64,000 bases of DNA from Oceanicoccus sp. (GCF_029238675.1 NZ_JAQWFR010000023.1:62001-126000); one strand, 5' to 3'. Numbered from the stretch's first letter, positions 33,603 through 42,958 are shown. Notes: a model not told the origin generated them from the sequence alone. Translations and numbers: made by a program.

Positions 33603-34211
33603 ATGAATAGATTTTCTGGAGTTAAAGCTCGATTGGTCAAATTAGCCATGCTCCCAGCGCTGCTGTTAGCGATGGTCAGCTTAACTGCCTGTACTGGAGT
33701 TTCAGTCAGTGCAGATTATGACACAGAGCGTGATTTTAACCGTTTAAGTACTTACGCCTGGATGGAGCCAAAGCAAAAACTAGTTATCGACCCCCTGGTT
33801 GATAATGACTTGATGAATAAGCGGGTTCGTCGAGCGGTAGAAGGTAAGTTAGCAGCTCTGGGCTTTGTAAAAGCCGAAGGTGAAAAAGGCGCAGACTTTT
33901 TTATTACTTACCATGTCAGCGCAGAAACCAAACTTAGCGTAAATAGTTTTCACAGTAACTATGGTTATTATCCTTCCTGCTGGAGAGGCTGTTACGGTTA
34001 TGGTGCTGGCTTTGGGCGTGATATTACAGTGCGCCAATATAAGCAGGGCACCTTTATGCTGGACGTGATTGAGCCTGCCAGTACAGAGCTTATTTGGCGT
34101 GGTGTCGCCGGTAAACGGCTCAATAATGGAACTCCCCAGGAACGAGATACCTACGTGGATGAAATGGTTGCTGCGATATTGGCAAAGTTTCCTCCACAGC
34201 CTGCCATGTAG
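33603..34211 (+). CDS. DUF4136 lipoprotein
   Basis: The 202-residue protein has a lipoprotein signal with lipobox LTAC (Cys30) and then the DUF4136 pattern: YDTERDFNRLSTYAWMEPKQ, a central ADFFITYHVSAETKL, and TYVDEMVAAILAKFPPQ at the end. It is probably attached to the outer membrane; its function is unknown. A Gly/Tyr/Cys-rich loop (YYPSCWRGCYGYGAGFG) is a variable region. AGAGGTGA precedes the start. An 11-bp tandem repeat begins at its stop codon. Confidence 0.85.
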   Translation: MNRFSGVKARLVKLAMLPALLLAMVSLTACTGVSVSADYDTERDFNRLSTYAWMEPKQKLVIDPLVDNDLMNKRVRRAVEGKLAALGFVKAEGEKGADFFITYHVSAETKLSVNSFHSNYGYYPSCWRGCYGYGAGFGRDITVRQYKQGTFMLDVIEPASTELIWRGVAGKRLNNGTPQERDTYVDEMVAAILAKFPPQPAM

Positions 34212-34263
34212 TTGATAGGTAGTTGATAGGCGGTTGATAGGCGGTTGGTAAGAAGTTGATAGG
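34209..34263 (+). repeat. 11-bp tandem repeat, five copies, starting at a stop codon
   Basis: Five 11-bp units run end to end: TAGTTGATAGG twice, CGGTTGATAGG, CGGTTGGTAAG and AAGTTGATAGG. The first three bases are the DUF4136 stop codon. Confidence 0.9.
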
Positions 34264-34390
34264 CTGGCGATTTATTGACCGATGATGCAAAAAATGCGCT
34301 TGCAAGGGCCGCTAAATTTAAGCACAATACGCGGCCTTTGAAGCAGGGCTCTAGCCTTGAGCCATTAAGATGATGTTTCAAAGATGTTAT

Positions 34391-34503
34391 GGTGGTCCTT
34401 CCGGTCCTCTCGCAACGTTAGGTAGCAAACCCCGCCAGGCCCGGAAGGGAGCAACGGTAGTTATCAAAACGTGTGCCGGGATGTGGCTGGTTGGACTGCC
34501 ACC
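34391..34503 (+). ncRNA. ffs: 4.5S RNA of the signal recognition particle
   Basis: The segment matches the bacterial small SRP RNA. It contains the conserved CAGGCCCGGAAGGGAGCA loop region with the GGAA tetraloop and the asymmetric internal loop, TCTCGCAACG, and GTGTGCCGGGATGTGGCTGG. The ends GGTGGTCC and GGACTGCCACC pair. The RNA binds Ffh to target membrane proteins. The exact ends are set by pairing and may differ by a few bases. Confidence 0.95.
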
Positions 34504-34543
34504 CAATTTCCCCTCTGTTTACGATGCTCAAGCTAAATAAGAT

Positions 34544-34807
34544 TTAACCCACTAAACGCGTTTTGGTCTCTTTCAACAAGCTGCCGGTTAGCATTTCAAT
34601 TTCAGTTAACATCTCAGGTTCCAGTGAATGCAAAAATGCATCGTACTGCCTGCAAATGCTGGTGTTATCGGAACGATTGCAATAACGAATCAGGGATTTC
34701 ATTTCTTCGCCATTTCTTAAGCGATATTTCTTTTTTGTTATCCCTGTTACCACCAAGCCCAATCTATAAAGATGAAAAATACTGTTTTGAGAGAAAATAA
34801 GTTTCAT
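34544..34807 (-). CDS. Small protein of unknown function, 87 residues
   Basis: The ORF has a strong ribosome site (AAAGGAG, six bases before the ATG), which supports it. The product is basic in its first half (TKKKYRLRNGEE) and has three cysteine/helix-rich stretches, with no signal peptide or membrane segment. No family is recognised. It lies between the 4.5S RNA gene and a large unknown gene on the same strand. Confidence 0.6.
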   Translation of the reverse strand: MKLIFSQNSIFHLYRLGLVVTGITKKKYRLRNGEEMKSLIRYCNRSDNTSICRQYDAFLHSLEPEMLTEIEMLTGSLLKETKTRLVG

Positions 34808-34957
34808 AAGACGCTCCTTTGATCCGTGTTAGGGGTAGTGATTATGCATATAAAATATACTGCCCCCTAGTCATAAACCGGCTTGGCAAAGTTTATTTTT
34901 ATTTGTGTGGGGCCTGTCACGCGATGTTTGTGATCAGGTAGGGTTGTATTTTTAAAC

Positions 34958-37288
34958 TTACTTTAAATGAAACAGTTGTATATTGTTGGTGGCACAACTT
35001 AAGCCTGCTATTGCAATATAAGCATTGCTTTGATCGGGAAAAGTTATGCTGGTTATGTTGTCATTCCAGTAGTCAGCTTGATGATGGCTGATTAATATTG
35101 ATTGATGGTTGGCTTTAGCGATCAGTGCATGCGGATATTTGTCCTGGATTGCTGCAGCGGTAAATTCTCTGCTAATAATTTTAGCGATTACCAGAATCTT
35201 ACTCTGTGACGTTCTTTCAATGCTTGTGATGACGGCTAGAACGCTTTCATCTGTTGTTGTTTCTTTTTTGTCATCCTCGCTTGCAGTCTTTATTGTTTTA
35301 ATAAATTGCACAAGGCGGCCTATATCCATGGGTACGCCTAATTTGCATTCGATGGTTTGTAAGTGGATAGCCTTATCGTCTTCCATTGCGCACTGCCAGG
35401 TGCTTTTACTGGCGGTGGGTTTTTCCGGCAAGTTGCCGACAGGTTGGCCCGGTTGCAGAGGCCCTTTTTGTTGTAGCGCATACGCATAGTGGTTATAGCC
35501 GATGATATCGTCTATGCCGCTATAGGCTTTAAGGTCAATAGCTCTATAAAGGGTATAACTTGGTCTAGTGATGCCGGATTCTATGTTTCTAATACTGAGA
35601 TTAAGTGCACTCAGCATAGGCAGTGTGTTTTCAATAGGGCTATCTGCTAAAGCTGGTGAGCTATGCTTGTTGCGACGATTCATTCGCAATTTCAGTGCTT
35701 CAACATAGTCTTTTTTCACTCGGTTGAAAAAGGCCTGGATGAAAATATAAACAGTGTCGGATTTCGCTTGAAGCTCGGTCTCGTTACTTATAAATAGGGC
35801 TGTAGTACTGGTGTCATGTTTAATAGCGAGTAGCTGTTGAGAAGGAGTTATAGCCGGTAAGCGCGAGCTGATGGCTAATGGTATTGTGCGGATCAGTGCA
35901 TAATGCTGGTTTAGGTAAGCATGCATTAATCGCTGTTGAGCTGTGGAAATGCTTAGGTAATCCAGTACGCCAAATAACTGGTAGTGAGTGAATAATCGAT
36001 TAATCGTTGTTGTTTTAGCTAAGGAGTAGGCATGTCGCTTAATGGTGAGCTGCTGGGGTTCATAGTGAGATAGTACGTGGTAAAGTTTATTAACTGTTTT
36101 TATTGAGGCAGCTGAAACTCGTGCGTGTAATGCAACAGACAATAGTTGCTCCATGGTCAGGCAGTCAATTAATGTAAAGGCGACTTGATTGGCCAGTTTG
36201 CGTTGCGGGCCATAAACCACATTAGCGGATTCATAAAGGTCGGCATAGATCTGTTTATAACCGGTAATTAAGTGTTTGAGGCTATTGAGTGAGCCGTCTA
36301 CCATAGAAGCTCGTTTCTCATCATCATAAATGGAAGGTTTGCGTTCGATCATTGCGATAAGGGATTTGGCCTTCTCGCTAAGTGCTGGGAAATAGCTGTC
36401 GAGTAGCGCTAAGCGTTTGCTATTGGATAAGGGGGTTTTGGAAAGCTTGGCAAGGTCTTGTTCAGCTTTGGCAAAAAGGTTGCTAAGGGGTTTGCCTTTG
36501 GTATTAAAAAGTTTTTCAACTTTTTTTGGAGTGATTGTGTTGCCGCAGTCTTTTTTGCTTTTTAAGCTTGGCAGAATAAATTCCAGAGCCAGTTTTCTTT
36601 CAGGTAAAGTGCGCCCAAGGTATTCGTCGAGCTCGGCTTTGGATTGATCCATTTTAGCCAGAACCTTTTGCGATAGGGCCTTACCCTTGGCTTTTAATGT
36701 TGCTGTGATAATGGAAAGCTTGCTGCCATCCATATCGGACATCGGCTTTGGCTGTAAAGCCGTTTCTGTTTCACCTTCGGCATGTGCTTCCTCTTGAGCA
36801 ATGGTTACTACAATCTGTTCCAGAGTCTGCTCAAAGACCTTTGATTTATCGGTCTCGCTAATGGTTTTACGGGCAGGGGAGTCGTTAAGCCTGTTATTGA
36901 TAATGCCCAGCTTTTTGGGGCTTTCTGTTTCACTGGGGCTAAATGTCCCCGCCACTGATTGCTCGCTTAGCAGCTTGGAAAAGTCTCTGGTGGTGATGAC
37001 TTCGGCTTTTTCAATCTTAGGCTCTGCAATCTCAGCTTCTTTGCGGTTAACAGCTTGCGGATCATTTCTTTCGTCTTCAGCTTGGTTTAAAGCTGAATCT
37101 AATGCACTCTCATCGACAAAGAGGGCGTCAGCGTATTCGTCTTTGGTTTCTATGGTAATTTCATAGTCTGAGTAATCTTTGATGGGCACTGAGGCAGCCG
37201 CTTCTAACAAGCCTTGTTTATCTTCGCTATTCTCTTCATAGCCCTTTGACGTTACGGCTTTGGGCTTTGGTTTTTGCTTGTCGCTCAT
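34958..37288 (-). CDS. Large protein of unknown function, 776 residues
   Basis: No family could be named. Residues 1-210 are charged and low in complexity (many Lys, Glu, Asp, Ser), probably disordered. From about 230 to 560 the sequence is helical, with segments such as LAKLSKTPLSNSKRLALLDS and YGPQRKLANQVAFTLIDCL. The last 200 residues seem mixed alpha/beta. There is no signal peptide or membrane segment, so it should be cytoplasmic. The helical part faintly recalls the N-terminal regions of Pseudomonas proteins that end in PilZ domains, but no PilZ motif is visible. It stands alone. Confidence 0.8.
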   Translation of the reverse strand: MSDKQKPKPKAVTSKGYEENSEDKQGLLEAAASVPIKDYSDYEITIETKDEYADALFVDESALDSALNQAEDERNDPQAVNRKEAEIAEPKIEKAEVITTRDFSKLLSEQSVAGTFSPSETESPKKLGIINNRLNDSPARKTISETDKSKVFEQTLEQIVVTIAQEEAHAEGETETALQPKPMSDMDGSKLSIITATLKAKGKALSQKVLAKMDQSKAELDEYLGRTLPERKLALEFILPSLKSKKDCGNTITPKKVEKLFNTKGKPLSNLFAKAEQDLAKLSKTPLSNSKRLALLDSYFPALSEKAKSLIAMIERKPSIYDDEKRASMVDGSLNSLKHLITGYKQIYADLYESANVVYGPQRKLANQVAFTLIDCLTMEQLLSVALHARVSAASIKTVNKLYHVLSHYEPQQLTIKRHAYSLAKTTTINRLFTHYQLFGVLDYLSISTAQQRLMHAYLNQHYALIRTIPLAISSRLPAITPSQQLLAIKHDTSTTALFISNETELQAKSDTVYIFIQAFFNRVKKDYVEALKLRMNRRNKHSSPALADSPIENTLPMLSALNLSIRNIESGITRPSYTLYRAIDLKAYSGIDDIIGYNHYAYALQQKGPLQPGQPVGNLPEKPTASKSTWQCAMEDDKAIHLQTIECKLGVPMDIGRLVQFIKTIKTASEDDKKETTTDESVLAVITSIERTSQSKILVIAKIISREFTAAAIQDKYPHALIAKANHQSILISHHQADYWNDNITSITFPDQSNAYIAIAGLSCATNNIQLFHLK

Positions 37289-37483
37289 GATTATAAATAG
37301 TCAGCACTTGATCCAATTAGGCTCCTTTAAATATAGCAATGAATCCCTGTTTATGTTGTTTTTAAGTATGATGTTTTGAGGGTTATGCGCTTTTGTGAGA
37401 GCTGGTTCGATGGGGTTTGTGTTGTGCGTCACAAAGGATTGATTTTGCTACATATATGGCAGGAAGCTGGTTTGCGCTAAGCC

Positions 37484-38410
37484 TTAAGAGGACTTGCCTT
37501 TTTTTCGATTTTTCTTTCTGGCCGCTTTTTTGGCCTCTTTTTCCGCGATAAGTTGTTTGACAATAACCGTTTCACGCTCGGTTTCTTCCGGGTTTTCCAG
37601 TGTAATGCGGCCCAGGGTTCCCGATCTTAATTCATTCAGCAGAATGGTTGATATTTTTTCAAGATCGACTTTTCCCCCAGCTCGTAAGCAGCCACGTTTT
37701 TTCCCGATTAATTCTAAAAAATCCAGTTCAGTCGTAGGGAGTTCGTCCAACTGATAGCGAGCCATTAGTAATGAAGGGTAGTGCTTAAGCAAAAAATCAG
37801 CTGCAAAAAAAGCCACATCATCATAGCTCATGGCAGTATCTTTAATAGCCCCTGTTGTAGCCAGCCGATAGCTGCCTTTTTCACTTTCTACCTTGGGCCA
37901 AAGCATTCCCGGGGTATCAAATAGCATAATGCCATTTCTAAGATTAATGCGCTGCTGACCTTTGGTAACAGCGGGCTCATTACCGGTTTTAGCTATAGTT
38001 TTGCCAGCCAGGGTGTTTATCAGAGTTGATTTCCCAACATTGGGAATCCCCATTATCATCACATGAATATCGTTGTGCCCTTGGTCTTTTCCTGGCAGCA
38101 TTTTACGGCAGAGGTCGATAAGGCCCTGGGTTTTTTCAGGTTGCTCAGTGGTTAGTGCAAGGGCTTTAACACCTTTTTTCTTATCCAGATAGTCAATCCA
38201 TTGTTGGGTCATCACGGGGTCGGCCAGGTCACTCTTGGTGAGGACTTTGATGCAGGGCTTGTCACCACGCAGTTTTGCGATCATGGGGTTTTCGCTGCTA
38301 AAGGGAATTCTGGCGTCTAGCACCTCAATAATAAGGTGGATTTGCGGCAGGATTTCTTCAACCTGCTTGCGTGCCTTGTTCATATGGCCGGGAAACCATT
38401 GAATACTCAT
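37484..38410 (-). CDS. ylqF: Ribosome biogenesis GTPase YlqF/RbgA
   Basis: The 308-residue protein is a circularly permuted GTPase: G4 motif TKSDLAD (about residue 57) comes before G1 GIPNVGKSTLIN (about 121-132) and G3 DTPGM. The N-terminus MSIQWFPGHMNKARKQ is the family signature. RbgA proteins act late in 50S subunit assembly. The C-terminal helix bundle is short and ends in a Lys/Arg-rich tail (KKAARKKNRKKGK), suggesting direct rRNA contact. Confidence 0.93.
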   Translation of the reverse strand: MSIQWFPGHMNKARKQVEEILPQIHLIIEVLDARIPFSSENPMIAKLRGDKPCIKVLTKSDLADPVMTQQWIDYLDKKKGVKALALTTEQPEKTQGLIDLCRKMLPGKDQGHNDIHVMIMGIPNVGKSTLINTLAGKTIAKTGNEPAVTKGQQRINLRNGIMLFDTPGMLWPKVESEKGSYRLATTGAIKDTAMSYDDVAFFAADFLLKHYPSLLMARYQLDELPTTELDFLELIGKKRGCLRAGGKVDLEKISTILLNELRSGTLGRITLENPEETERETVIVKQLIAEKEAKKAARKKNRKKGKSS

Positions 38411-38443
38411 TGTGACTTTCTCATTGTTATTGTGTGGGTATTA

Positions 38444-40888
38444 TCAAGCAGAAGCTCTGCGTATATTATCAAGATTAAATTCATCGCAAAACTGTTCCAA
38501 TTCTGATGATGGCAATGGACGGCTGAAGTAATACCCCTGGCCATAATCGCAACCACAGGATTCCAGGAATTGCAGTTGCTCTTCGGTTTCTACACCTTCG
38601 GCTACCACTTCATAGTTTAACTTATGAGCCATGGCGATAACCGCGGCAGTTATTTCCATATCTTCTTTATCAGCCGGGATATCCATAACAAAAGAACGAT
38701 CAACTTTGACAATATTAACGGGCAGTCGTTTTAAGTAGCCCAGTGAGGAGTAACCGGTACCAAAGTCGTCAATGGAGATTAATATGCCCAGGGCTTTCAA
38801 TGCTTCCAATTTTTTCAATGCATCTTCAAGGTTTTCCATTAATACGGTTTCAGTAAGTTCAACTTCAAACTGGCCGGGCTTTAGCTGGTAGCGTTTAAGG
38901 TTGGACTGGATGAAGTGGATAAGTTCATCGTCCTGGAATTGGAGCACCGACAGGTTGACCGTCATGACGACATCTTCATCGATTAAGCCGCTATCACACA
39001 TTGAACGAAGTTGTTGGCAGGCCTCAGAGATAACCCAGCGCCCCAGCGGAATAATAAGCCCCGTCTCTTCTGCGGCAGGAATGAATTCCAGGGGGCTTAC
39101 AAAGCCGCGCTCCTGGTTCTGCCAGCGTATTAAGGCTTCAAAACCCGTTAGGCGGCCGTCTGTTATATTAATTTGCGGCTGGTATACCAGGTGGAACTCT
39201 CTGGCATCCAGAGCCAGGCGTAAATCCTGAATTAACTGTAGGTGGTTGATCAGCTGGGTATTCATTTCTGAAGTAAAGAACTGGTAATTGTTACGACCCT
39301 GGTCTTTTGCCCGGTAGAGTGCAAGGTCGGCGTTTTTGATCAAGTCTTCTGCAGTATCGCTATTTTCAGGTGCCATGGCTATGCCGGCGCTGGCGGTAAT
39401 TCTGATCTCGGTTTCGTTAAGTGTAATAGAGGACTTTAAGGTCTCAATAATTTTCTTGGCAACCTGGGATGCCGCCAGCGAACTGCTGATACCCGGTAAA
39501 ATAATAGCGAACTCATCGCCACCCAATCTGGCAACGGTGTCGCTGGCGCGTACACACTGCTGTAGTCGTTCGGCGATTATGGTGAGTAGGGCATCACCAG
39601 AGTCATGGCCTAACGAGTCATTAACATTTTTAAAATTATCGAGGTCAAGCAATATAAGCCCAAGGCAATGACCTTCACGTTTTAGGTTGCTAATCACATG
39701 TTCCAGGCGATTTCTAAATAAACGTCGATTGGCCAGGCCTGTCAGAGTGTCGTAGAAAGCCATTTGCTCAAGTTGAACCTGGGCATTTTTGATCTCAGTA
39801 ATATCGTTGATAGTGCCCAGATACCCCAGTACTTCTGCATCGTTACTGGTGAGTAGGCCTACGTGGCCACTAATCCACTTAATGGTGCCATTTTGCAAGC
39901 GGCAGTTGATATTGATGGCCTGATTGTTGGAGAGCATTGAGCGCCAGCTATTCTCTATCAGTGCCTTATCATCTTTGTGAATCACAGATAGCCAGCTATT
40001 TTCGATTATCGCGTTATTGGAAAGTCCGGTTATATGTGACAGCTCATCATTGGCGTAGACAGTATTGCCTTCGGTATCCAGTTGGAAGATACCCACTTTG
40101 GATGAGGCGCTAATTAAGCGAAATTTTTCTTCACTCTCCCGCAGTTCGACATCTTCCTGTTCTATAACATCTAGCATAAGGTTAAACGAATCTACTACGC
40201 GGCCCACTTCATCATTGTGTTGTTTGTTTGCTCGGCGTGAATAGTCTTCTTCTTCCGCTATGGATTGTGCAGTTAATCCCAAGGCATGGAGTGGGCCTGA
40301 TATCCAGCGTGAAAAAATTTTCGATAGCCAAAATGCAATAAACACAGCAAACATGGACGCGATAATCATCACGTAAACATAGTTGGTTTGCCGGTCTTGT
40401 AGTTCTTCGGTGTTGGATCGTAGATAGATATAGCCGATGATGCTGCTGTCCAACAAGATAGGCTGGACCAGCTCAACATATTGATGGTTTGCTGAGTCTA
40501 TCAGGAGCGCGTTGGTGGGCGCATAGTTGGGGCAGTTAACGGCATCGTTGGGGTAGGTTGCCAGGCGTGTGGTAGCGCCGGGTTCCAGCGCGTTGTCATC
40601 CACTTTGTAAATGCAGGCAGCAACAACAGCTTTTTGAAGCGAGAGGCTCTTAAGGTTGTTGTTAGCGAGTTCCAGGTCATCAAAGACGATAGCAGCTGAA
40701 CTTCGGTTGCCGATTACCGAGGCCAGTACTACTAATTCATTTTTTAGAATCTCTTCAAAGTTGTAGCGATCGTAAAAAATGATAGCAATCATAGCTACAA
40801 CCAAACTGACCAGGCTAATAATGACACAAAACAGTGTCAGCTTTTTTGCTATAGGTAAATCCCTGAATGACTGCGAAGAAATAGGCAT
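38444..40888 (-). CDS. Membrane-bound GGDEF-EAL protein with CHASE8-like, HAMP and PAS domains
   Basis: The 814-residue protein should make and/or break cyclic di-GMP. In order: membrane helix (about 17-40), a periplasmic CHASE8-like sensor with NRSSAAIVFDDLELA, a second helix (about 172-193), HAMP, PAS (about 250-370), GGDEF and EAL. GGDEF is intact at 456-460, with an RxxD inhibitory site at 447-450. EAL is intact at 584-586, with DDFGTGYSSL later. Both activities are therefore possible. A YfiR-type gene lies 15 bases upstream on the same strand, so the sensor is probably controlled by that periplasmic protein, as YfiR controls YfiN. Confidence 0.93.
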   Translation of the reverse strand: MPISSQSFRDLPIAKKLTLFCVIISLVSLVVAMIAIIFYDRYNFEEILKNELVVLASVIGNRSSAAIVFDDLELANNNLKSLSLQKAVVAACIYKVDDNALEPGATTRLATYPNDAVNCPNYAPTNALLIDSANHQYVELVQPILLDSSIIGYIYLRSNTEELQDRQTNYVYVMIIASMFAVFIAFWLSKIFSRWISGPLHALGLTAQSIAEEEDYSRRANKQHNDEVGRVVDSFNLMLDVIEQEDVELRESEEKFRLISASSKVGIFQLDTEGNTVYANDELSHITGLSNNAIIENSWLSVIHKDDKALIENSWRSMLSNNQAININCRLQNGTIKWISGHVGLLTSNDAEVLGYLGTINDITEIKNAQVQLEQMAFYDTLTGLANRRLFRNRLEHVISNLKREGHCLGLILLDLDNFKNVNDSLGHDSGDALLTIIAERLQQCVRASDTVARLGGDEFAIILPGISSSLAASQVAKKIIETLKSSITLNETEIRITASAGIAMAPENSDTAEDLIKNADLALYRAKDQGRNNYQFFTSEMNTQLINHLQLIQDLRLALDAREFHLVYQPQINITDGRLTGFEALIRWQNQERGFVSPLEFIPAAEETGLIIPLGRWVISEACQQLRSMCDSGLIDEDVVMTVNLSVLQFQDDELIHFIQSNLKRYQLKPGQFEVELTETVLMENLEDALKKLEALKALGILISIDDFGTGYSSLGYLKRLPVNIVKVDRSFVMDIPADKEDMEITAAVIAMAHKLNYEVVAEGVETEEQLQFLESCGCDYGQGYYFSRPLPSSELEQFCDEFNLDNIRRASA

Positions 40889-40903
40889 GGTTATCGGTTC
40901 TGC

Positions 40904-41437
40904 TTATGTAACTATTTTGGCAATTTCAAGCAAATTGCCACTGATCTCAAAGCCAAGCTGTTTTGCCTTGGTCAGATTGATCTGGAATTGAACATTGTTA
41001 TTGGCAACCACAAGGCTGATAAGGCCGCCATCGGTGAGGAATGATTGGTTTTCTCCTACAGTCAATATGGATTGATCACTTTGTTCGATCAGCTGGATCT
41101 CATCGGCGTGAGCATTAGGGATAAAGAGTATATGACAATTTGACCTGTCGTCGTCGGCCTTAAGATAGTTGATTGTTATTTCGCGACCTTTGGCCTTTCT
41201 TGAGGATAGCTTATTAAGGTGGCCATCAAAGGGATTGGCGCGATAGACGCAGATATTAGTGGTGGTAGATGATAATAATTTGGAAGCTGGCCAGTTTATA
41301 AATTTGATCAGGTTGTAGAGATAGGCAGCCTTGATTTTGTATTCTCGGGAGACGACATCATCACTTGCCAAAGCGGATGTCGGTATAAATGCCACCAAGT
41401 ATAGATAGCAGGTTATGAATGTGCTTGGCTTATACAT
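40904..41437 (-). CDS. YfiR-family periplasmic regulator (DUF4154)
   Basis: The 177-residue protein has a signal peptide (about residues 1-24, ending ALAS) and the family start YKIKAAYLYNLIKFINWP. The C-terminal pattern VGENQSFLTDGGLISLVVANNNVQFQIN is also typical. YfiR of Pseudomonas binds the periplasmic domain of the diguanylate cyclase YfiN and holds it off. The downstream GGDEF-EAL gene starts 15 bases later, so this pair looks like a variant YfiR-YfiN module; no yfiB-type lipoprotein gene is nearby. Confidence 0.9.
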   Translation of the reverse strand: MYKPSTFITCYLYLVAFIPTSALASDDVVSREYKIKAAYLYNLIKFINWPASKLLSSTTTNICVYRANPFDGHLNKLSSRKAKGREITINYLKADDDRSNCHILFIPNAHADEIQLIEQSDQSILTVGENQSFLTDGGLISLVVANNNVQFQINLTKAKQLGFEISGNLLEIAKIVT

Positions 41438-41734
41438 GATGTCTTGAGTGCCTATACCTGTCCATAGCTATTATTCATTATAATTCAATAAGTTACTGGC
41501 GATAGCTGCCAAAATACATAGTTTTATCCGGTAGATAAAGTAACAAGCAATTAAGGCTTATCGTATTGGTCGGCATTACTCGTTTATTGAGCGCATAATG
41601 CGTTCAGGTAGCTTTTAGTCATTATAAAAAACTAAGTTTAGCTAACTCTGACTTATTTGCTTGGTTTCTTGCTATAAATGAACAATATTTCACTCTTTCT
41701 AAGATCCCATAAAAAATGATATGACCTTAAAAAT
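41438..41734. other. AT-rich gap of about 300 bp with no gene seen
   Basis: No ORF with a supported start is present on either strand. It should contain the promoter of the yfiR operon (minus strand); no clear hairpin, repeat or operator was recognised. Confidence 0.5.
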
Positions 41735-42916
41735 TTACTCTTTAGTTATAAATTCTAAAATCTTTTCCGCCTGATCTTTGCCGTCCTTGTAACCCAGGTT
41801 AATGAGGTGCTGGCAGAACTTAGGCGTAAATAGTAAATAGCTTGAAATATTGACGCCGCCGCTACTGGCGCCACCGCCGCTAACCCTTAAAAATGTTTTA
41901 ATACTAGTGGGTAGCTCTTTAAAGTGTTCGTCGGCCAGGGCGTCAATATCTTCTGAAGGTGAAATAACATGAATATCAACAGGGCGTAAGGTCCTGCCTT
42001 CCTGATTAGTGATCTCACTGTTACTAATATTCAGTAATTGGTTCATTTGTTCCAGCAACTCAATATCGGTTTCCAGGCTATCCACAAAGGCGCTATTTAG
42101 CAGGTGCCCGATGACCTGGCCAAAGGCCGGGGAGTGGATACGACTATAGGGTCGGTCGTAATTTCGTTTGTGGCCTGTGGTGCTGATAATTAATACTTTT
42201 TTTGCACCCAGATGCAGAGCAGGGCTAATGGGGGCTAGTTGTCTTAAGGCACCGTCGCCATAGTAGTTTCGACCAATGCGTTGTGGTGGGAAAATAGTGG
42301 GGATGGCCGTTGATGCCAGTAAATGCCGTAATTGCAAGGGGGTTGGAATGCCTTGCCGACGCCAGCGCTGCCAGTCTGCATTCTCGGGCCCGCCCTGGTA
42401 AAAGCTCACTGAGACTGTTTCGGTATAGTTCATGGCGGTTACACATACTGCAGAGAGTTTGCCATCTTTGATGTTGCGGCCAATACCTGAGAAATCTATT
42501 TTATCCCTTAGAAATTGTTTTAAAGGGGCATTATCCAACAGCGCTACAGGGCGACCAATGGCGATACCGGAATTAAATAACGATGCCAGAAGCCGCCAGG
42601 CATTACGAAAAATGCCTGACCAGTCACTGCGATAGACATGTTCTGTGCCTAGTGATAACCAGAGTTGTTCCAGCCAGGCACAACTCTGGTGGAAGGTTTG
42701 CTCTCTACTGGCAATGGCCACAGCATTCAGTGCGCCGGCGGAAGTTCCACAGAAAATGGGGAAAGGGTGGTCGTATTGGTCACGGGTGATTTCTGCAAGT
42801 GCTTTCAGTACACCGACTTGATAAGCGGCCCGAGCGCCGCCACCGGGCATGATTAACGCCGTACCGGTATTGGCAACCAGCGGTGTGCTGCCGGAGTCTT
42901 CTTTGGTTTGATTCAT
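41735..42916 (-). CDS. Patatin-like phospholipase
   Basis: The 393-residue protein has the patatin catalytic set: oxyanion loop PGGGARAAYQ (about 24-33), nucleophile Ser59 in GTSAG, and Asp221 in GDGALRQ. It should hydrolyse acyl-lipid ester bonds. No signal peptide is evident, so it is cytoplasmic or delivered by an unknown route; there is no attached beta-barrel. A Gly/Ser/Ala-rich insert (VSGGGASSGG) is near the C-terminus. A 14-bp tandem repeat abuts its start codon. Confidence 0.9.
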   Translation of the reverse strand: MNQTKEDSGSTPLVANTGTALIMPGGGARAAYQVGVLKALAEITRDQYDHPFPIFCGTSAGALNAVAIASREQTFHQSCAWLEQLWLSLGTEHVYRSDWSGIFRNAWRLLASLFNSGIAIGRPVALLDNAPLKQFLRDKIDFSGIGRNIKDGKLSAVCVTAMNYTETVSVSFYQGGPENADWQRWRRQGIPTPLQLRHLLASTAIPTIFPPQRIGRNYYGDGALRQLAPISPALHLGAKKVLIISTTGHKRNYDRPYSRIHSPAFGQVIGHLLNSAFVDSLETDIELLEQMNQLLNISNSEITNQEGRTLRPVDIHVISPSEDIDALADEHFKELPTSIKTFLRVSGGGASSGGVNISSYLLFTPKFCQHLINLGYKDGKDQAEKILEFITKE

Positions 42917-42958
42917 AGGTATGGGTTCTTAGGTATGGTTTCTGAGGTATGGTTTCTT
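42917..42958. repeat. 14-bp tandem repeat, three copies, abutting the patatin start codon
   Basis: AGGTATGGGTTCTT, AGGTATGGTTTCTG and AGGTATGGTTTCTT follow each other, and a degenerate fourth copy comes next. The tract occupies the place of the ribosome site of the minus-strand patatin gene. Confidence 0.88.
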
